Shown here: piece by piece, positions 58,899 through 64,000 of the stretch
Layout: every line of letters begins with the position of its first letter
Position numbering within the stretch: position 1 is the stretch's first letter
DNA from: Heliopora coerulea
Lineage: Eukaryota; Cnidaria; Anthozoa; Scleralcyonacea; Helioporidae
Assembly: GCA_030142905.1 (NCBI GenBank)
Contig: JASJOG010000329.1
Span: forward strand, 216,275-280,274
Direction: 5' to 3'
DNA: 64,000 bases
Notes under the pieces: model-generated
Database searches by the model: none
What the model was told of the DNA's origin: nothing
The model's input: only the letters and a program-made list of their open reading frames with translations
Made by a program: the position numbers and the translations under genes

Positions 58899-59093
58899 TT
58901 TCAAGACCTTTCCTCATTAAAAATCTTATGGTACCTTCTTGAATTTTAACGGTATCACCAAGTTTGACAAAACTCTACAAACACCGGGTAAGAAAAATGT
59001 CGATTTTCGATTGAATCCTGTAAATACAAATGGAATGTGTTCTTATATTTTAACTGGAAAATATTGATTTAGCTATTGTTAAATGACAAATGA
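58899..59093 (-). promoter_or_regulatory. Copy B upstream region, truncated by insertion
   Basis: Aligns with 9218-9405 upstream of copy A. The alignment breaks at the 8-bp target duplication of the 59094 element and resumes at about 61186, so distal regulatory sequence in B has been moved 2.1 kb away. Confidence 0.5.
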
Positions 59094-59357
59094 GCGGTGG
59101 CCCATAAGGGACACGCTAGTTCGGTGGAATATGAGCTTCGTTCCGTACAAATATAAAGACCATCCATAGAAACCTAGTTCTTCGGTAAAAATCGCAAAAT
59201 GTTCGGTACAAATTCCAGCCTGTTCCCTCGGAAAAAGGAGTGCTGCCGCACATATGTTATCGCGGCCCAGAAATGACACTTTCGTTCTTTACAAAGAGAA
59301 GGCTGTTTCGAAGAAATCGAACTCCTTCGTAGGAATGTCAAGCTCTTCTGCGTAATG

Positions 59358-59484
59358 TTTCAATTCTATTTCAGAATCATCCTCAGGGTATTATGAAACG
59401 AAAACTTCACAATTAACCAATTGTGTTTTAACCAAGTTTTCGTTTCATAATACCCTGAGGATGAATAAGAAATAGAATTGAAAC
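59358..59484. repeat. Palindrome with two hammerhead-like hairpins
   Basis: TCAGGGTATTATGAAACGAAAACTT and its inverse (59385-59410, 59435-59458). Both arms continue into CTGAGGATGA-stem-GAAAT-stem-GAAAC (59358-59387 minus, 59454-59484 plus). Confidence 0.75.
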
Positions 59485-59575
59485 ACTGCACATCCATCCT
59501 CATGGATAGCGTTAAGTTGTCGCGAGAATATCTCGTGCACTTAAATTGGATAAAAACTCGCCTCCAATCCCTGTG

Positions 59576-59646
59576 GACTCGATAGCTCAACAGGTAGAGC
59601 GGCAGACCGGTTTCCCGAAGGTGCGAGTTCAAACCCCGCTCGAGCC
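59576..59646 (+). tRNA. tRNA-like sequence, probably SINE head
   Basis: GACTCGATAGCTCAACAGGTAGAGC begins a cloverleaf-like fold with acceptor GACTCGA/TCGAGCC (one mismatch), D stem GCTC/GAGC and T loop TTCAAAC. The anticodon stem does not pair well, so it is not a functional tRNA; more likely a SINE head. Inside the 59094 element. Confidence 0.5.
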
Positions 59647-60254
59647 AACATTTTTCAGTTGACTTCTGCAGTGTAGGTTAATTGTGAAGTTTTCGTTTCT
59701 TCTGCGTGAACAGAGACCTTTTCCGGTCAAGTACTGAGTTATTCCATACAAACAGCGTGCTTGTCCGTTCTAAGGACAGATTATTCCCTGGAAAACAAAT
59801 GTTGCATGGTCCAAAAGGGACATGTCACCTTCCGCACAAACAGAGGTGCCTTCCGTCGAAAGTTCAAAACGCTGCGCGCGCAACTAGCCAAGAGAGCATG
59901 CGATTTGGGGCGGGCAAAAGAACAAGAAAACTTGAATCTGGAAAATATTTCGAAGTTCTTGTGGAGGATAAGTAAACTCCTGAGTAGGGTCGTAACAAGG
60001 GGAAGGTCGGGGGTTCCCACTCTCTTCAATAATTTCACCAGACCAGGTTTTTCCATGGGGAAACCAACACCCGAACACTATATCATGGTTTAACAGTTGT
60101 TCTTTTCAATACTAGTTAGTTTAAAATAGTTGCTTGTTACCCTTGACGTCTGGTTTTTATACCATTCTTTACGATAAATAAGAAATAACTGGTCACTCAT
60201 ATTCAAACGAATTTCTGGCAAAAGAAATGAAGATGAAATACAGATATAAGGAAG

Positions 60255-60460
60255 CAGTTGGGTGTGGTATCTATAAACGAAAAGGCCTGGGAAGCAAGAT
60301 TGAGATGGTTTGGGCACATACAGAGAGGAGGTAGTGTTACAAAGAGTGATGAATGAAGAGTTGGAAGGGAAGAGAGGCGTTGGGAGACCACGAAAGAGGT
60401 GGATGGGTAACATCAAGACTGACATGGAAGATAGAGGGTTGGGTTGGGGTGACTGGAATT
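60255..60460 (+). pseudogene. LINE reverse-transcriptase C-terminal fragment, frameshifted
   Basis: Translates to WEARLRWFGHIQRG, then after a one-base frameshift VMNEELEGKRGVGRPRKRW with MGNIKTDM. This is the RLRWxGHxxR...GRPRxRWxxxI tail typical of non-LTR retrotransposon ORF2 proteins. No upstream reverse transcriptase; dead fragment. Confidence 0.72.
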
Positions 60461-61182
60461 ACAGAAAAATATGACGACATAAAATCCAGGCATCAGACCC
60501 TACTGGTTAAAACTGTTGAAAAGAAGAAGAAACAAACTGCTGGCGATCAAAAAGTATGTAATTAAAGATAGTTTGATTCGCTGAGTCCAACCACCAGAAT
60601 AAGTATGTTGTTTTGTTTATCGACTTGATAACACGCTGGGTAGTTGCAAGGGCTGGTACCTAATCAAGAAGTGACGACTATTAGTAAGGACTTAGTTGTT
60701 CAAAAGAAGATTAGCTTAATCCAGGATTAGCGAAAATGTTGTAAACTCCTGTCCGATCATGCAGCTGAGATGAATTGGAATTTTCTTTTACAGATTTCGG
60801 GTGTATACAAAAAGGTTTTAATCTGTGAAATCTGGACTAGATTGTTCAACCAAAATAAACGAAACCGCAACAACAGATTAACTGATAATCTTAAATTAGC
60901 GCTACTCATGCTTTGAACAATTGTCCCCAGGTCATGTTTTGAAGATGTAATCACGATATTCGGTATTCCAGCGATACTACTAAGCGACCAAGGGCGTAAC
61001 TTCGAATCAAAATTGTTCGGACATAAAAAAGGGATGTTATATCAACAGGCTGGAATTTGTACGGAACATTTCGCTCTTGGTACGGAAGAACTAGGTTTTT
61101 ACAGATCACATTTATATTTGTACGGAACGAAGCTCATACTGTACGGAACAAGCGTGTCCCTTCTGGGCCACCGTACAAATGA

Positions 61183-61960
61183 CATCCCTATACGAAGATT
61201 AAAACAGACAAAAGATAAATGTCACAGAAAGTAACTGTTTCACATTGTACGGAATGCAGATTTTAAGAAAGAAGCATTATGCTGTGGATAAACGCATAAG
61301 CGATCTCTAGTAAATGTACTTGTTTTTTTTATATGAATGTTCACTAAGAATAAATTGGAATAAAGGACAAACATGACTTTAACACAATAGTTTATCCTCC
61401 ACAAGACATGAACACTGGGTGTGTGGTGCATGCCCATTCACTATCCACCCTTCGTCGACCAAACATCAATGTTCTGGTCCAGGGGTGTCACACATGTCCC
61501 ATGATGATCCTTGAGGGCAGTCAACAAGAAACAGATATACGTTATGAAAATAATGTCACTTTTTCCCGCCATTGGGCACAGCAGGTGATCTAGTGCATCG
61601 TGGGACCACCCCGTGAATCTGTCATGATGGCAAAGCCTGTCTATAATGGTACTGCTTTTGTTAAAATTAAATTTATTACACTTGGATTCTAATTTTCCTT
61701 ATTGTACTTGTTACTCGGCAGTTTATGCATTGTAGCATTGTTGAGCATCAACAAACATTATTATCGCCGACATCACCCTATAACGTATTATGATTCCTAT
61801 CAATGCGCCTCGACCTAAATGATTTTGCCCAAATTTCTGTACATTCGACAGTCTCATCGCATTGTGAGCTCTGAGTGGTTCACAGAAAATTAGACTACAG
61901 TTCGTTTGGTTCATGAAACGATCACTACGTCTGTTTTTCAACGGATCTAATCGAAACGGT
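61183..61960. other. Segmental duplication continuation, no gene
   Basis: 61186-61245 aligns with 9407-9470, and about 61240-61420 with 16450-16640, so it continues the copy A/B duplicated block. Nothing recognised in 61420-61960. Confidence 0.5.
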
Positions 61961-62755
61961 ACAGTGGCCCACAACGGCAGCTGCAGATATGTGTATATGT
62001 CATACAAACATGTATTAGTGACATGAGTTGCTGCAAATGTGTGTGTGTAAGATGAGTTGCGGCGAAAATGTCAGTGTAACATCAGTTGCTGAAAATGTGA
62101 CAGCGCGCTGGGAAAACTCACAACAAAAGTGAAAGCAAAATAGTAATGCAACATGGCTGACCAACTGCTACAAACGGAACGAGCTACTATCACCAAATAT
62201 CCTAATTCTGGATTTACCTATGACGAACTATTACGTTTTTTGTCTGAATTTCACGTTATAAACATGAATGAACCTACTCTTAAATAAACAGCTAAGAATT
62301 TGGAATTTGAGACGACGAAACGTTACTTTGAGCAAAGCGCTCGAGCAAGAACTGAGGTTGAAGATAGAAGCTCTCATTTCGTACCCTGGTTGTTTAATGG
62401 GCTACCAGAGGATATGGAGGGCTTTGAAGAACGACGGATAACAAATCAAGCGAAGTGACGTTGCCAGATGGAGTACAGAGAACAGGAAAGGAGACGACGA
62501 AGATTGAGAAGAAGGTATCATTCAAATCCCAGTTCAATTTACAGTTGACATGTTGATGGATATGATAAGTTAAAGCCTTACAGTTTTGTGACTTGTGAAT
62601 CTTACCAGCACACTGTCACATATTCAACAACTCATGTTACACATTGACATTTTCGCAGCAACTCATTGTACACACACATTTGCAACAGCTCATGTTACCA
62701 ACACATGTTTGTATGACATATACACATACGTACAGCTGCCGTTGTGGGCCACCGT
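61961..62755. mobile_element. TIR element, about 795 bp, with broken small ORF
   Basis: Ends AC(A/G)GTGGCCCACAACGGCAGCTG and inverse. Long inverted arms (about 61961-62110 and 62600-62755) contain tandem GAGTTGCTGCAAATGTG-like subrepeats. Terminal (A/C)GGTGGCCCA resembles the ends of the 59094 element. Target duplication not identified. Interior frame at 62153. Confidence 0.72.
62153..62458 (+). pseudogene. Small ORF in TIR element, interrupted
   Basis: ATG 62153 gives MADQLLQTERATITKYPNSG and about 23 more residues to TAA at 62285-62287; the same frame then continues (LEFETTKRYFEQSARARTEV, WLFNGLPEDMEGFEERR) to TGA at 62456-62458. Charged, possibly DNA-binding; no family recognised. Confidence 0.4.
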
Positions 62756-63040
62756 ATAATGGCTATGGTATTCCGCTTGTTGCATAACATTCTCCACTCT
62801 TTTTGATATAATGCGGCAAGCGTAGTCTTTTAAATTACGGATTTAAACGTGGGTTTACTTTGACACCAACGTGAATCCACAAACTGATAATTACATTACA
62901 AGCTGCTGTCGCGGATTGCTTCGAATTCTAAAATCTGAGTCTCTCGAGTCAGAGCTCATAATCCAATAAGCGGTTCGAAAACACAGCTGAGGAAGTCAAC
63001 GCACGCTACTTTAGTAAACAAGGACAAGCGAAAGTTCGCC
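62756..63040. repeat. Dispersed repeat copy
   Basis: 62850-63030 matches 18890-19100 with divergence. Confidence 0.55.
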
Positions 63041-63716
63041 ATCTACACCGGACGAGAGCGTCGAGAAAATGGTGAGCGATACGAATGAATATTTTATCTA
63101 CACCAGACGCGAGCGACGGGTAATTTGATACATGTGCGGTTATTCTGACCACGCGTGAAATTGTAAATGAAAGCCTCCTGAACTAAGATCACCATTACGT
63201 AGATTCGTCAAGTAATGGCGCTTTTTTTTCTTTATCAGATAAGTCTAAGACAACGAAAACGGCCGTGGGTATACGACAAAGTTAAAGGAATGAAAAACAA
63301 GGAGCATACCGTAATCAAGTGTGTAGATTGGACTTCATACAAAAAATTTGATCCTTTTTAAGATATTGCCGAACTTAATTCATAAGATTTTGTTTTTCGG
63401 GGTTTGCTTCTTCCTTCATATTCCATCCGTTAATCGTCTATATTTCAGTTTTGTGATTTGGTCTTGGTTGTGGCTATAATCTGTGTCGACAGCTCTTCCA
63501 CAGGCTAAATTCAGTTCTCTTTTCCGATTGCTCCTTCTTCGATCATTTCGTCGCGCGGGTAGGGGGTGAAAAAATAGAACATGTTTCTCTATGGTTCACA
63601 TCGCTCGCTCAATTAAATTTGGACGCTCGCATCGCTGGCGTCGTGTGTAGATGATCACATATTATTCACTTGTTTCTGAAAAATTCGCTCACGTCGCGCG
63701 CGTTCGGTGTAGATGC
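63041..63716. mobile_element. Inverted-repeat element with duplicated CATCTACACC ends
   Basis: Left side CATCTACACCGGACG(A)GAGCG... then a second TCTACACCAGACGCGAGCGACG at 63098. The right side shows the inverse arrangement (CGTCGTGTGTAGATG at 63637-63652, CGGTGTAGATG at 63704-63716). Each end thus has two stacked TIR units. No coding frame. Sequence after 63717 is unassigned. Confidence 0.6.
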
Positions 63717-64000
63717 ACTTATAACTTACGCGTTTAATAAACTATAGATGAACTTTCGTCATACTCTTTTCTAGGCTTAGCTACTTAATTACCGAAAAAT
63801 GGCCTAATATTCTTTCCGGAATTTCCCGAAAAAAAGCTCTAAAATTCTTTTAGAAATGTCTAAAATTCTCCAAAAACTCTCTAAAATTCCCGAAAATTCT
63901 CAAAAAATTTCGGGTTTTTTTTTAAAGCAATATAACAGAACACAGTGAGTTGTAATCGTAAAACATCGTTTATTACCAATGTTCAAAGGTTCCAAGAAAC

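Larger units (their letters stand above)
59094..61174. mobile_element. TIR element, 2081 bp, 8-bp target duplication
   Basis: Inverted ends of about 130 bp: (G/A)CGGTGGCCCA.AAGGGACACGC..., with AGCTTCGTTCCGTACAAATATAAA and ACAAATTCCAGCCTGTT matched in both. Flanked by ACAAATGA (59086-59093 and 61175-61182). The interior is a mixture (palindrome, tRNA-like copy, LINE piece) with no transposase, so non-autonomous and a sink for other elements. 8-bp duplication suggests the hAT group. Confidence 0.85.

Noticed and set aside
1..64000. CRISPR arrays, bacterial operons, riboswitches
   Set aside because: The repeats present are coding LRR units, satellites and transposon ends; gene structure is eukaryotic throughout.

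Overview
The window looks like nuclear DNA of an early-branching animal, most likely an anthozoan cnidarian (stony coral or anemone). That is inference from intron-rich genes with GT..AG junctions, AT-rich introns, a BEL/Pao retrotransposon, many small terminal-inverted-repeat (TIR) elements and tRNA-derived SINEs, and a ROCO receptor family joined to a nucleoside-phosphorylase domain. I recognise no bacterial, viral-host or organelle context.

Layout. (1) 1-9.4 kb, minus strand: first exon of ROCO-type gene copy A (LRR array plus Roc GTPase). The rest of the gene lies beyond the left edge. (2) 9.6-16.2 kb, plus strand: a young but broken BEL/Pao LTR retrotransposon with identical-length LTRs and a 5-bp target duplication. 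A 651-bp fold-back built of tRNA-like SINE heads is inserted in it. (3) 16.2-33.4 kb: no host gene recognised. This stretch holds microsatellites, a diverged tandem duplication, pogo-like and other TIR elements, a large inverted repeat, palindromes and a satellite derived from a SINE head. (4) 33.5-47.5 kb, minus strand: dispersed exons of an SSUH2-like gene, with an in-frame TGA in one conserved exon and no zinc-finger exons found; its introns are full of nested TIR elements. (5) 48.4-58.9 kb, minus strand: a complete six-exon gene, ROCO copy B. All exon phases agree and it predicts 1723 residues: LRRs, Roc, COR, nucleoside phosphorylase (PNP/MTAN-like), C-terminal membrane anchor. (6) 59-64 kb: two TIR elements with similar ends, a LINE fragment, a tRNA-like copy and further inverted repeats.

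Main result. Copies A and B are duplicates that share promoter-proximal, coding and first-intron sequence. Copy B shows the full architecture, a leucine-rich-repeat receptor with a GTPase switch and a nucleotide/nucleoside-cleaving-type effector domain on a tail anchor, which resembles an innate immune or cell-death sensor. Copy A has expanded the 141-bp (47-residue, two-LRR) unit from 7 to 38 copies. The framework is almost invariant and the differences concentrate at the concave-face residues, which suggests a rapidly diversifying recognition surface. Function is inferred from domains only.
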